Assembly: GCA_036488875.1 (NCBI GenBank)
Contig: DASXGW010000007.1
Coordinates: 62,001-126,000, forward strand
From: Candidatus Baltobacteraceae bacterium
GTDB lineage: Bacteria > Vulcanimicrobiota > Vulcanimicrobiia > Vulcanimicrobiales > Vulcanimicrobiaceae
DNA length: 64,000 nt
Direction of reading: 5' to 3'
Below the pieces are notes generated by a model. That model saw nothing but the letters and a program-made list of their open reading frames with translations. It was not told the origin of the DNA and made no database searches. Below, piece after piece: positions 7,140 through 16,539 of the stretch. Position 1 is the first letter of the stretch. Each line of letters starts with the position of its first letter. Position numbers and translations under genes: made by a program.

Positions 7140-8311
7140 CACGCGGCCGCGGCGTTTCCGGTAGCGCTCGAATACGGGGCGAGGGCGGGTGAGTTGGCGT
7201 TGGGCCATACGGTAATCAGTTGAAGCTGACGATTTCGCATCAAGCGCATTTCGCGCGTACCCGATACCGAAAAGCGCAAAATCGAATCGAACGGTGATGT
7301 CGGCGAAGCGAGCTCGGTATAGAGGTTGCCGTTTGCGTCGAATACGGGAGCCGTAAAGATGTGCAGGTGCGGTGCGGTGATGGTAACGACCGGTTTCTTG
7401 CGCCCTCGCCTAAAGCCGTAGATGTATCCGGCGCAACGCCACGGACCGCCGTTGAGCTGCGTGCAGATGCCAAATGTCGCGTAGAGCCGGCCGGTGACCT
7501 CATCGACGACCGGACCGCTGCCGCCGCTGCCTTGCTTGGGCGTTGGACCGAAGTCGAACGACATCGACGGTGCCGTCGCCCCAGGTGCGTACTCCGAGAG
7601 GCCTAGCCGAAAGCCGTTTTGCGAATCGAAATACGTGACGTAAAGCGTGCGGGTCTTATCGACGGTCAAGCCGATCGGCAGTTGCGATGCCGGCATCGCG
7701 ATCGTGCGCGCGATGCGCGGCAGCCCACCGTCATATTCTCGTATGAACGTGCCATTGCGGCAGGACGAAAGAACGTAGAGCGTATCGTCTGGGTCGACCG
7801 TGACGCCGGCCACCGGCGCGGCGCTTCCGGGACGGCAGGTGCCGCGATACGTCGCGTATGCGGGCGTTGAAGCACCCGCATCGTACTTCACCAACGGGCC
7901 GCCCAAATTGAGCACGTAGAGCTCGCCTTTCGGGCCCGTGGCGATGGCGGTGGGATACCCGATACCGGTCGTCACGGTGCGCGCGGGGGAGGCGGTGCCC
8001 GATGGATACTCGAGTATCTGATATTGCGCGCCGGTAAAGTTGATGACGTAGAGCGTGCCGCTCTTATCGATGATCGCCGTGCCGGCGGCGGTTAGCCCGT
8101 TACGGATCCGTGCGACCGGCGGACCGCCCGCGATCGGTACTTCGTCAATCGCAACCGGCGGAACGTGCGCGTCGAACACGTAGAGCAGCGGCGTTGCCGC
8201 ATTCGCCCGCAGTACGCCGGGCGCGCGTGGCGTTACCGCTTGTGTCGTCGCGCCGCACGCGGCCAGCAAGCCGCACAGCAGCCCGCCGGCGACGGCGCGC
8301 AACGGGTTCAT
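6953..8311 (-). CDS. beta-propeller lipoprotein (NHL-like)
   Basis: A 452-residue exported protein. The lipoprotein signal is clear: MNPLRAVAGG, a hydrophobic core and lipobox LAAC with Cys at 19. The mature part has repeated strands of the form GTLYVINF, GELYVLNL, DTLYVLSS, TRTLYVTYF and GNLYTELAS at about 45-residue spacing, typical of a six-bladed NHL/SMP-30-like propeller. The propeller ends near residue 385. The last 60 or so residues (SQSKPRSFLANERNAMS onward) are the antisense of the RAM-domain gene and look like read-through after loss of an earlier stop. It is coupled to the serine hydrolase upstream by ATGA. Binding partner unknown. Confidence 0.75.
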   Translation of the reverse strand: MNPLRAVAGGLLCGLLAACGATTQAVTPRAPGVLRANAATPLLYVFDAHVPPVAIDEVPIAGGPPVARIRNGLTAAGTAIIDKSGTLYVINFTGAQYQILEYPSGTASPARTVTTGIGYPTAIATGPKGELYVLNLGGPLVKYDAGASTPAYATYRGTCRPGSAAPVAGVTVDPDDTLYVLSSCRNGTFIREYDGGLPRIARTIAMPASQLPIGLTVDKTRTLYVTYFDSQNGFRLGLSEYAPGATAPSMSFDFGPTPKQGSGGSGPVVDEVTGRLYATFGICTQLNGGPWRCAGYIYGFRRGRKKPVVTITAPHLHIFTAPVFDANGNLYTELASPTSPFDSILRFSVSGTREMRLMRNRQLQLITVWPNANSPALAPYSSATGNAAAACQSTPMSQSKPRSFLANERNAMSVSVPMMPSRAPTCSVTKSLSCSCSFTRAMATRSNGPATE

Positions 8312-10044
8312 TGCAAGTCGAGACGATAGAGCCGGCTGTCGTCGATGACCATGCGCTGCGCTCGGCCGCCGGCGTACGTATCGAACCGCACCGTCGACGA
8401 GCCCATCGCAAAGGTTCCGTCGTGCAGCGGCCGCAGCGGCGCGACGCCGTCGAGCGTCAGTTGATTCTTGACGATAATCGCGCGCGTGATATACGGCTGG
8501 CCGAGGAAGACGTTTTCATACCGGCCCACGTAAGCGTCCCACGCTTTGGGATGCGGAAAATTGCGCGGCCCCCCGTACGCGGCATTGGGAAACCACTGGG
8601 ACCCGTACGTCAACTCGACGACACGCTTGTGCGCGTCCCGCCCGAACGCGAGCAGGAACGTTGCGTAGCGCGGGTCGTCGCTCCAAAACTGATCCGTGTC
8701 GCGCGGATAGAGTGTGGACGTCGTCGCGCCGTCGACGAGCGACAAGCGGTCGCCTTGCGCGGTGATGCGAAGAACCGACTCCCCCGAGCGATAGCTTCCG
8801 GCGTAATCGGAGGCGTGCTCGACGTGCGCGGGATCCGGCGTCGGCTTGGGCGTCGGAAGCGGTTGACCGGCAGCCTGCGCGCGCAGCACGTGCATCGCGT
8901 AAAGCACGATCGCACACGGGTGCAGCGGCGCCTCGACGTGGTTGGCAAACGCAATAACGCCGAATCCGCGCGTCAGATTCATTTGCATGCAGGCTGTGTA
9001 CCCCGATACGCCGCCCGTATGGCCGATCAAGTGATCGCCGTTTACGTCGAAAACCGATAAGCCGAAACCGTACTTCCGGTAGAAGAGGGGCGCTTCGGCG
9101 AGCACCGGCGTCGACGAGCCCGCCGGCTTACCGTCGTTGAGCCGGTCCGGGGTCGTCATTCGATCGAACGACTGCGCGGAAATCAGGCGGCTGCCGTTCG
9201 GAAGCTTTCCGCCGTCGAGATACAAGCGCATGTATCGCGCCATGTCCTCCGGCGTCGAAAGCACCGAGCCCGCGGGATCCACGAAGTCGAGCGGGGGCGA
9301 CGCAACCAGCACCGGATCGAGCGTCGGCGGGCGGTCGTTGTCGCGCCATTGATAACCCAACGCGGCCGTCGCCAAGGTCTGCGGCGTGAACACCGCGGCG
9401 CTATCGCTCATTCCCAGCGGACCGAATACGCGGCGTTCCACGACGTCGCTCCACGGCCGTCGATCGACGCCGGCGGCAACCGCACCGAGCGTCGCGAATC
9501 CGTCGTTCGAGTACGACCAATCCGTCCCGGGCTTGAACAGCACTTTGGAATCGCGCAGCATCGCGACGTCGTAAAGCGACGAGTTTTCCTGCGAGTAGTC
9601 GTCGGGAATGCCGGCCGTATGCGAAAGAAGTTGATGAATCAAAATCGGGCTGCCGCCGGCGTCGATGGAAAACCACGGTAAATAGCGCTTGACGCGCGCA
9701 TCGAGATCGATGCGCCCCTCGTCGTGCAGCTGCATGATCGAGAGTGTCGTCATCGATTTGGTGATCGAGCCGATCGCAAAGCGCGTCTGGGGCGAAACCG
9801 GCGTGCGCGCGTCGACGTTAGCGTAGCCGAGCGTAATGATCCGCAACGTCTTGGTTCGGTCGGTGATCGCGACCGATAGGCCCGGAGTTTGCTGGTTCGC
9901 CATCGCGACGGGCGCGTAGCGTTCGATCGCCGCGAGCGCGTCGTCGATCGACGACGCCGGCGGATGCGAGGGCGTTCCGGTGGCGGCGACGGCCGTTAAT
10001 CCGGCCGCGGCAACGAGCGCCCGAAGAAGACGTGAGGCGTGCAT
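8308..10044 (-). CDS. serine beta-lactamase-like hydrolase
   Basis: A 578-residue secreted serine hydrolase of the class C beta-lactamase/penicillin-binding fold. The SxxK motif is SITK (S93, K96), the YxN motif is YSN (about 178-180) and HTGG replaces the KTG box, as in the esterase/DD-peptidase group of this family. A signal peptide opens the protein (MHASRLLRALVAAAGL). About 170 residues after the catalytic domain form a separate beta-rich C domain. I used ATG 10044 because a longer frame would run into cysK at 10106 and lacks a signal peptide. Whether it acts on peptides, esters or beta-lactams cannot be read from the sequence. Confidence 0.85.
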   Translation of the reverse strand: MHASRLLRALVAAAGLTAVAATGTPSHPPASSIDDALAAIERYAPVAMANQQTPGLSVAITDRTKTLRIITLGYANVDARTPVSPQTRFAIGSITKSMTTLSIMQLHDEGRIDLDARVKRYLPWFSIDAGGSPILIHQLLSHTAGIPDDYSQENSSLYDVAMLRDSKVLFKPGTDWSYSNDGFATLGAVAAGVDRRPWSDVVERRVFGPLGMSDSAAVFTPQTLATAALGYQWRDNDRPPTLDPVLVASPPLDFVDPAGSVLSTPEDMARYMRLYLDGGKLPNGSRLISAQSFDRMTTPDRLNDGKPAGSSTPVLAEAPLFYRKYGFGLSVFDVNGDHLIGHTGGVSGYTACMQMNLTRGFGVIAFANHVEAPLHPCAIVLYAMHVLRAQAAGQPLPTPKPTPDPAHVEHASDYAGSYRSGESVLRITAQGDRLSLVDGATTSTLYPRDTDQFWSDDPRYATFLLAFGRDAHKRVVELTYGSQWFPNAAYGGPRNFPHPKAWDAYVGRYENVFLGQPYITRAIIVKNQLTLDGVAPLRPLHDGTFAMGSSTVRFDTYAGGRAQRMVIDDSRLYRLDLQ

Positions 10045-10048
10045 AGAT

Positions 10049-10064
10049 GCGAACGAGCGTTCGC
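10049..10064. promoter_or_regulatory. 16-bp palindrome in a divergent promoter
   Basis: GCGAACG-AG-CGTTCGC is a perfect inverted repeat with 7-bp arms. It lies 5 bp upstream of the serine hydrolase start (minus) and 42 bp upstream of cysK (plus), the right place for a dimeric regulator. No regulator gene is adjacent, so the protein is unknown. Confidence 0.45.
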
Positions 10065-10105
10065 GGTGAAACACTTGGCACCTTGCCGCGGTTAAGCTCA
10101 CTACT

Positions 10106-11071
10106 ATGGCACGCATTTACGAGAATCTTGCCGATACGTTCGGCAACACGCCGTTGGTCAAAATCCCGCGGCTCAACAGCGGTCTGGGCGCCACCGTTCT
10201 GGTGAAGATGGAGTCCTTCAATCCGGCCGGATCGGTCAAGGATCGCATCGGCGTCGCCATGATCGAAGACGCCGAGCGCAACGGGCGGCTTCGCCCCGGC
10301 ATGACGATCCTGGAACCGACCAGCGGAAACACCGGCATCGCGCTCGCGTTCGTCGCGGCCGCCAAAGGCTATCCGGTGATTCTCGTGATGCCCGATACGA
10401 TGACGATCGAGCGGCGCAATCTCCTCAAAGCGTACGGCGCTCAGGTCGTGCTGACGCCGGGAACGCAAGGCATGCCCGGCGCGATCGATCGCGCCAACGA
10501 CATTGCGGCCGGCGAGCCATCGAAGTATTTCATGCCGCAGCAGTTCGAGAATCCGGCCAACCCCGACGTTCACCGGCGCACGACCGCCGAAGAGATTTGG
10601 CGCGACACCGACGGCACCGTCGACGCCTTCGTTTCGGCGATCGGCACGGGTGGAACGATCACCGGCGTCGGTGAAGTGCTCAAAGCCCGCAAGCCCGTGG
10701 TGAGAATCGTTGCCGTCGAGCCCGACGGCTCGCCGGTGCTTTCGGGAGGCAAGCCCGGCCCGCACAAAATTCAAGGGACGGGCGGCGGTTTCGTACCGAA
10801 GATCCTCAATACGAAGATCTACGACGAAGTGATTCGCATTACGGATGCCGGCGCCATTGCGATGACGCAGCGTCTGGCGCGCGAAGAGGGTATGCTCGTC
10901 GGCATTTCCAGCGGCGCCAACGTGGCGGCGGCACTGGACGTCGCAGCGCGTCCGGACATGAAAGGAAAGACGATCGTTACGATTGGGTGCGATACCGGCG
11001 AGCGCTACCTGAGCAACCCAGTCTTTGCCGAGCAGGAAGCCGTAGTCGTCGAGCGCGCGCTCGTTGGCTGA
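10106..11071 (+). CDS. cysK: cysteine synthase A (O-acetylserine sulfhydrylase)
   Basis: A 321-residue fold-type II PLP enzyme that makes L-cysteine from O-acetylserine and sulfide. The PLP lysine is K45 in NPAGSVKDR, the substrate loop is TSGNTG, and the phosphate-binding loop is GTGGTITG. Length and the C-terminal ISSGAN segment fit CysK/CysM. The end overlaps the asparaginase start by eight bases, so cysK, the asparaginase and metH form one run on the plus strand. CysK plus MetH suggest a sulfur amino acid operon. Confidence 0.95.
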   Translation: MARIYENLADTFGNTPLVKIPRLNSGLGATVLVKMESFNPAGSVKDRIGVAMIEDAERNGRLRPGMTILEPTSGNTGIALAFVAAAKGYPVILVMPDTMTIERRNLLKAYGAQVVLTPGTQGMPGAIDRANDIAAGEPSKYFMPQQFENPANPDVHRRTTAEEIWRDTDGTVDAFVSAIGTGGTITGVGEVLKARKPVVRIVAVEPDGSPVLSGGKPGPHKIQGTGGGFVPKILNTKIYDEVIRITDAGAIAMTQRLAREEGMLVGISSGANVAAALDVAARPDMKGKTIVTIGCDTGERYLSNPVFAEQEAVVVERALVG

Positions 11072-12065
11072 ACTTCGCGTCGAAGTCACGAGGGGCGACC
11101 TCGTCGAGTCGATTCATCGCGTCGCGGCGTGTGCGGTTGACCCCAGCGGCGACGTGCTGTTCGCCTGCGGCGACGTCGAGTCGCCGGTGTACTTGCGTTC
11201 GTCGGCCAAGCCGTTCATCGCAGCAGCCGGCGTGAAGGCAGGCGTCGTCGAGCGCTTCGGACTCGACTCGCGCGAAATCGCGGTGATGGCCGCGTCGCAT
11301 TTCGGCGAGCCGTTTCACGTTGCGGCCGTGGCGTCGATTCTCGAGAAGATCGGTCTCGACGAATCCGCGCTGCAGTGCGGCGTGCACGCGCCCTACGACG
11401 AATCGTCCGCGCGGGCGCTGGAACGCGACGGGATCGCGCCGACGGCGATCTACAACAACTGCTCGGGAAAGCACGCCGGCATCTTGGCGCTGTGTCTGAC
11501 GATCGGTGCCGATCCGGCGACGTACTTGGAAGCCTCGAATCCGGCGCAGCGCGCGATTCTCGAGTTCTGCGCGCGCGTCTGCGACGACGACGCCGCAACC
11601 TGGCCTTTAGGGATCGACGGCTGCGGCATTCCCGTGTACGGCACGCCGTTGCGCAACGCCGCGCTCTCATTCGCGCGTTTGGCGACGCTCGAAGGCGTCG
11701 ATGCGGCCGACGCGCGCGCATTGCGCGTGGTGCGCGATGCGATGGCGGCGCATCCCGAATACATTGCCGGTACCGGGCGGCTGGACACCGTCCTGATGCA
11801 GTGCCTCGGCGGAAAGCTCGTCTGCAAGGGCGGGGCCGAGGGCGTACACGGGGTGGGCGCAATCGGGCGTAGGCTTGGGTTTGTCTCCAAGGTGTGCGAC
11901 GGCGCCGGCCGCGCGCGAGGCCCGTCGACGCTCGCAGCGCTCCGCGCGCTCGACGTCATCGACCAGGCCGAAACGACCGAACTCGCCCGGTTCGGGCACC
12001 CCATCGTGTATAATCGGGCCGGACGCCCCGTCGGGGGAATCCGTGGCGTCATCCTAGCGGAGTGA
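11064..12065 (+). CDS. asparaginase, Rhizobium etli (ReAV/AnsA II) type
   Basis: A 333-residue member of the asparaginase II family (PF06089 type), which is unrelated to the E. coli enzymes and related to serine beta-lactamases. Compared from memory with the R. etli inducible enzyme, all proposed active-site and zinc residues fit with a constant offset of two: S46 and K49 (RSSAK), S78 (ASHF), C133 and K136 (NCSGK) and C187 (DGCG). It hydrolyses L-asparagine to aspartate and ammonia. It overlaps cysK by eight bases and is followed at once by the metH-like gene. Aspartate feeds methionine synthesis, which could explain the grouping. Confidence 0.85.
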   Translation: MAELRVEVTRGDLVESIHRVAACAVDPSGDVLFACGDVESPVYLRSSAKPFIAAAGVKAGVVERFGLDSREIAVMAASHFGEPFHVAAVASILEKIGLDESALQCGVHAPYDESSARALERDGIAPTAIYNNCSGKHAGILALCLTIGADPATYLEASNPAQRAILEFCARVCDDDAATWPLGIDGCGIPVYGTPLRNAALSFARLATLEGVDAADARALRVVRDAMAAHPEYIAGTGRLDTVLMQCLGGKLVCKGGAEGVHGVGAIGRRLGFVSKVCDGAGRARGPSTLAALRALDVIDQAETTELARFGHPIVYNRAGRPVGGIRGVILAE

Positions 12066-12068
12066 ATC

Positions 12069-15000
12069 ATTAGCGAGTATCTTCGCCTGCTTCAAGAGCG
12101 GGTTTTACTGTTCGATGGCGCCATGGGCACGCAGCTCATGGCGCTCGAACTAACCGATGCCGACTTCGGCGGCGCGCGGTACCATGGCTGTAACGAAGCT
12201 TTGGTGCTGTCGCGTCCCGACGCCATTGGTTCGATTCACGAGGCGTATCTGGAGGCGGGCGCCGACGTCGTCGAGACGGATTCGTTCATGGGCTCGCGGC
12301 TCAAGCTCGAAGAGTACGGGCTCGGCGAGCGCACGCACGAGGTCAACTTCCGTGCCGCGCAACTCGCGCGGGAAGCCTGCGACAAGTTCTCTACGCCGGG
12401 ACGACCGCGGTTCGTAGCCGGTTCGATGGGCCCCACCGGCATGCTGATCTCGTCGTCGGATCCGGTCCTTTCCAACATCACGTACGAGCGGCTGCGCGGC
12501 GTGTACGGCGAGCAAGCGCGCGCGCTAGTCGAAGGCGGCGCGGATCTTTTGCTGCTCGAAACGATGCAAGATCTGCTCGAGCTCAAAGCCGCAATTGCGG
12601 GCATCGAGCGCGAGTTCCGCGCGGGCCTGCGGCGCGTTCCCATTCAGGCGCAGCCGACCTTGATCACCGAGGGCCGCATGCTGCTCGGTACCGACGTGCG
12701 CGCGATCTGCGCGACGCTCGATGCGCTGCCCATCGACGTCATCGGATTGAACTGCTCGACCGGGCCGGCGCAAATGCGCGACACGATTCGCTACCTGTGC
12801 GAAAACTCGCGCTGTTTCGTGAGCGTCATTCCCAATGCGGGACTTCCGCTGATGGGGCCCAACGGCGAGACGATCTATCCCGAGACGCCCGACGAGCTCG
12901 CGAACGAGCTCGCGGCGTTCGTGCGCGATTTCGGCGTCAATGCGATCGGCGGCTGCTGCGGCTCGACACCCGCGCACATTACCGCACTGCGCGATGCGCT
13001 CGCGAAGACCCAGAGCGCGACGCGCCCCGTGCCGGGTGCGGTGCAGTTCGTCGCTTCGGCGATGACCGCGACCTCGCTCGAGCAGCAGCCGCGCCCGTTG
13101 ATCGTGGGCGAGCGCATCAACACGCAGGGGTCGCGGAAGATCAAACGCTTGCTGCTCGAGGACAAGTACGACGACGTCGTGTTGGTCGCGCGCGAACAGG
13201 TGGAAGGCGGCGCGCACGTGCTCGACATCTGCTGCGCGTTGACCGAGCGGCCCGACGAAGACGTGCAGATGCGCGAAATCGTTCGCCGCCTGGCGCAATC
13301 GATCGAAGCGCCGTTGATGATCGATTCGACCGAGCCCAAAGTGCTCGAAGTCGCCCTTCAAAACTATCCCGGGCGCGCAATTCTCAACTCGGTGCATCTC
13401 GAGTCGGGGCGCGCGAAGGTCGATGCCGTGCTGCCGATGGCCGTCGAGCACGGCGCCGCCGTGGTAGCGCTGACCATCGACGAAACCGGTATGGCCAAGA
13501 CGGCGCAGCGCAAGCTCGAGGTCGCGCAGCGCATTTACGATATGGTCGTCGGCGAGTACGGATTGCCGGCGGGTGCGCTCATCTTCGACGACTTGACGTT
13601 TACGCTGGCGACGGGCGAAGCGGAGTTTCTCGACTCGGCGGTCGAGACGATCGAAGGCATTCGTCTCATCAAGCGCGAGCTGCCGGGCGTGCTCACGTCG
13701 CTCGGCGTTTCCAACGTCTCGTTCGGTCTCAAGCCCGCGGCCCGCGCGGCGCTCAACTCCGTCTTCCTGCATCACTGCGTCGAAGCGGGACTCGACTGCG
13801 CGCTCGTGCATCCCAAAGACATCACGCCGTATTTCGAGCTCGACGCCGAGGTGCGGGCGCTCTGCGACGATCTCGTTTTCAACAAACGCCCCGACGCGCT
13901 GCAGCGGCTGATCGAACGATTTGAAAACGTCACCTTGAGCTCGTCAAGTGGCGAATCGCAGGACGATCTCGATTCCGGTCCGATCGAGCAGCGTATCCAT
14001 CAGTCGATTCTGCGCCGGCGCAAGGACGGTATCGAAGCGAAAATCGATGAGGCGCTGCTGGAGCGTTCGCCGGTTGAGGTGCTCAACGAAGTGCTGTTGC
14101 CCGCCATGAAGGACGTCGGCGATCGGTTCGGCCGCGGCGAGCTCATTCTGCCGTTCGTGCTGCAGTCCGCGGAAGTCATGAAGAAAGCCGTCGCGCACTT
14201 GGAGCAGTTCTTGGAGAAGAAGGAAGGCTCGACCAAAGGGAAGGTCGTGCTGGCCACGGTGTTCGGCGACGTGCACGACATCGGTAAGAACCTCGTCAAC
14301 ACGATCCTGAGCAACAACGGCTACACCGTCTTCGATCTCGGCAAACAAGTGCCGATGAATACGATTCTCGAGAAGGCCGTCGAGGTCGGCGCCGACGCGA
14401 TCGGGCTCTCCGCGCTGCTCGTGTCGACCAGCAAACAGATGCCCGTGTGCGTGCAAGAACAAGACGCGCGCGGACTGAGCTATCCGGTGATCGTCGGCGG
14501 CGCCGCGATCAACCGCGACTTCGGCCGGCGCATCGCGCTGCTCGACGAGGGCGAGCGATTCTTCGATCCCGGACTCTTCTATGCAAAAGACGCGTTCGAG
14601 GGGTTGGAGCTCATGGACGCGCTTACCGGCGATCCGGGACGGCGCAGCGATCTGGTCGAACGAGCGCGGAGCGAAGCGTTCGCGCAGCGAGATCGCTCGC
14701 GCAACGCCGCTGCGGTACCGTCCGCCGGCGCGACGCGTTCGGCCGTCAAAGACGATGTCGCCGACGTGCCTGCGCCCCCGTTCTGGGGCGTGCGCACGCT
14801 CGAAGACATCGATCTGCGCGACGTGTGGCCGTGTTTCGATCTGCGCAGCCTTTTCCGGCTGTCGTGGGGCGCCGCCAACACTAAGGGCGAGGCGTTCGAA
14901 CGGCTGTTGCGCGAGGACTTCGAGCCGCGGTTGGAACGGTATCGCGAAGAAGCGTTGCGCGACGGTTTTCTCGTACCACGCGTGGTTTACGGTTACTTCC

Positions 15001-15551
15001 CCGCCGCGGGTTTGGGCAACGATGCGATCCTGTACGATCCGCTCGATCCGGCACGCGAGATCGCGCGCATGACGTTTCCGCGTCAACTCGGCGGCGAGCA
15101 TCTCTGCCTTGCCGATTATCTGCGCGAGCCCGATAACGGCGCCGCGTCGGACGTCGTTGCGCTGCAGGTCGTCACGGTGGGAACGCGCGCTTCCGAACGT
15201 ACCGAAGCGCTGCAGGCCGCCGGCGATTATAGCGAGTCGTACTTTTTGCACGGGTTCTCGGTGCAATCGGCCGAGGCGCTCGCCGAATACGCGCACCGGC
15301 GCATTCGTCGCGACCTCGGACTGCCGGAGGACCGCGGTAAGCGATACTCGTGGGGCTACGGCGCGTGTCCCGACCTCGAGCAGCACGAGATCGCGTTTCA
15401 TCTTCTGGAAGCGACGACGCGCATCGGGGTTACGCTTACGCCGGCGTATCAAATCGTCCCCGAGCAATCGACCGCGGCCATCGTGATGCACCATCCGCGC
15501 GCGACCTATTTCAACGCGGCCGCCGTACGGGAGCTCAGCTCTTCGGCCTAG
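12069..15551 (+). CDS. metH: cobalamin-dependent methionine synthase
   Basis: A 1160-residue multi-domain enzyme. In order: homocysteine domain (about 1-310) with zinc ligands in NCSTGP and GGCCGS; pterin-binding domain for methyltetrahydrofolate (about 335-590); B12 cap and B12 domain with the cobalt-ligand His at 736 in GDVHDIGKN; and the reactivation domain with the AdoMet motif GYGACPDL (about 1095). All four modules are present. The usual N terminus SEYLRLLQERVLLFDGAMG begins before the first ATG (12123). Reading upstream in frame, the only start that keeps it is ATT at 12069, which has GGAG six bases before it. Use of ATT is inferred; the first ATG would cut 18 conserved residues including FDGA. 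The enzyme depends on the corrinoid taken up by the btu locus. Confidence 0.92.
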   Translation: MSEYLRLLQERVLLFDGAMGTQLMALELTDADFGGARYHGCNEALVLSRPDAIGSIHEAYLEAGADVVETDSFMGSRLKLEEYGLGERTHEVNFRAAQLAREACDKFSTPGRPRFVAGSMGPTGMLISSSDPVLSNITYERLRGVYGEQARALVEGGADLLLLETMQDLLELKAAIAGIEREFRAGLRRVPIQAQPTLITEGRMLLGTDVRAICATLDALPIDVIGLNCSTGPAQMRDTIRYLCENSRCFVSVIPNAGLPLMGPNGETIYPETPDELANELAAFVRDFGVNAIGGCCGSTPAHITALRDALAKTQSATRPVPGAVQFVASAMTATSLEQQPRPLIVGERINTQGSRKIKRLLLEDKYDDVVLVAREQVEGGAHVLDICCALTERPDEDVQMREIVRRLAQSIEAPLMIDSTEPKVLEVALQNYPGRAILNSVHLESGRAKVDAVLPMAVEHGAAVVALTIDETGMAKTAQRKLEVAQRIYDMVVGEYGLPAGALIFDDLTFTLATGEAEFLDSAVETIEGIRLIKRELPGVLTSLGVSNVSFGLKPAARAALNSVFLHHCVEAGLDCALVHPKDITPYFELDAEVRALCDDLVFNKRPDALQRLIERFENVTLSSSSGESQDDLDSGPIEQRIHQSILRRRKDGIEAKIDEALLERSPVEVLNEVLLPAMKDVGDRFGRGELILPFVLQSAEVMKKAVAHLEQFLEKKEGSTKGKVVLATVFGDVHDIGKNLVNTILSNNGYTVFDLGKQVPMNTILEKAVEVGADAIGLSALLVSTSKQMPVCVQEQDARGLSYPVIVGGAAINRDFGRRIALLDEGERFFDPGLFYAKDAFEGLELMDALTGDPGRRSDLVERARSEAFAQRDRSRNAAAVPSAGATRSAVKDDVADVPAPPFWGVRTLEDIDLRDVWPCFDLRSLFRLSWGAANTKGEAFERLLREDFEPRLERYREEALRDGFLVPRVVYGYFPAAGLGNDAILYDPLDPAREIARMTFPRQLGGEHLCLADYLREPDNGAASDVVALQVVTVGTRASERTEALQAAGDYSESYFLHGFSVQSAEALAEYAHRRIRRDLGLPEDRGKRYSWGYGACPDLEQHEIAFHLLEATTRIGVTLTPAYQIVPEQSTAAIVMHHPRATYFNAAAVRELSSSA

Positions 15552-15567
15552 TCTAGAGCCTCTTCGC

Positions 15568-16539
15568 ATGAGCCTAGGCGGCGAAGTCGAAGGGACCCGC
15601 GATATGGTCGTCCGGAACTTTCTCTGGGCTGGGCTTGTCGTTATGGCAGTCGTGATCGCGATGGCTTATCGGCGGTCGAAACAGCCGCTCGCGTGGCCCA
15701 AGCCGATCGAAACCGCCATCGGGTTCGTCACGAACTTCTTCGATACGCTCGGTATCGGCTCGTTTGCGCCGACCACATCGCTTTTTAAGTTCTTCAAGCT
15801 CGTGCCCGACGAAAAAATACCGGGTACGCTCAACATCGGCCATACGTTCCCGACCATTGTGGAAGCGTTCGTCTTCATCGCGATCGTCGGCGTCGATCCG
15901 CTGACGCTCATCACGCTGATCGTTTCGGCGATCGCCGGAGCGTGGCTCGGCGCGGGCGTCGTCTCGCGTTGGCCGCGGCGTTACGTTCAAATCGGCATGG
16001 GAACGGCGCTGTTGGTTGCAGCGGCCATTTTTCTCATGCAGGACCTCAACAAGATGCCGGGCGGCGGTGAAGCTGCGGGGCTGACGGGCACGCTGCTGAT
16101 CGCGGGTATCGTCATCAACTTCTGCCTCGGTGCGCTGATGACCATCGGTATCGGCCTGTACGCTCCGGCAATGATCATGGTCTCGCTGTTGGGCATGACG
16201 CCCAAGGCCGCGTTCCCAATCATGATGGGATCCTGCGCGTTCCTCATGCCGATCGCGAGCCTTCGGTTTGCCAAGTTCGAGGCGTTCTCGATGCGCGCGG
16301 CCATCGGACTGGCCATCGGCGGCGTACCGGCGGTACTTTTAGCGGCGTTTATCGTGAAATCGTTACCACTCTATTGGGTGCGCTGGCTGGTCGTCATCGT
16401 GGTCGTCTACGCTTCGGTCGCGATGCTGCGCTCCGCGATCGTGGAGCACAAGGCTCGCGAGGATTACTCAGTAACCCCTAACGACGAACCTCCTGACGAC
16501 GAACCTCCTGACGACGAACCTCCGCAAAGCAACGCCTAA
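15568..16539 (+). CDS. TauE/SafE family permease
   Basis: A 323-residue membrane protein with about eight helices and the two half-repeats of the TauE/SafE (sulfite exporter) family; the half-repeat landmarks are ETAIGFVTNFFDTLGIGSF and IVINFCLGALMTIGIGLY. Such proteins move small anions such as sulfite, sulfonates or organic acids; the substrate here is not readable. A start at 15604 (after a GAAGGGA box) would remove 12 non-hydrophobic residues and is equally possible. The cytoplasmic tail carries three copies of an acidic DEPP repeat. Its stop overlaps that of NagA (CTAA). Confidence 0.8.
   Translation: MSLGGEVEGTRDMVVRNFLWAGLVVMAVVIAMAYRRSKQPLAWPKPIETAIGFVTNFFDTLGIGSFAPTTSLFKFFKLVPDEKIPGTLNIGHTFPTIVEAFVFIAIVGVDPLTLITLIVSAIAGAWLGAGVVSRWPRRYVQIGMGTALLVAAAIFLMQDLNKMPGGGEAAGLTGTLLIAGIVINFCLGALMTIGIGLYAPAMIMVSLLGMTPKAAFPIMMGSCAFLMPIASLRFAKFEAFSMRAAIGLAIGGVPAVLLAAFIVKSLPLYWVRWLVVIVVVYASVAMLRSAIVEHKAREDYSVTPNDEPPDDEPPDDEPPQSNA
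16480..16524 (+). repeat. three 15-bp tandem repeats in a coding tail
   Basis: Three consecutive units of GACGACGAACCTCCT (first unit begins AAC, last ends CCG) encode NDEPP-DDEPP-DDEPP at the C terminus of the TauE-like permease. Near-identical DNA indicates recent slippage. Confidence 0.85.

Noticed and set aside
10045-10116. Longer start of the serine hydrolase
   Set aside because: It would overlap cysK and lose the N-terminal signal peptide.
12009-12014. TATAAT as a metH promoter
   Set aside because: It lies in the coding end of the asparaginase gene and has no -35 partner; metH is better explained as coupled.
12525-15569. Two long open frames on the minus strand opposite metH (about 430 and 540 codons)
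   Set aside because: High-GC codon shadow of metH: Arg/His/Gln-rich, no domain and no ribosome site.
16480-16524. Short repeats as a CRISPR array
   Set aside because: Only three directly adjacent 15-bp units, in frame within a coding sequence, without spacers.
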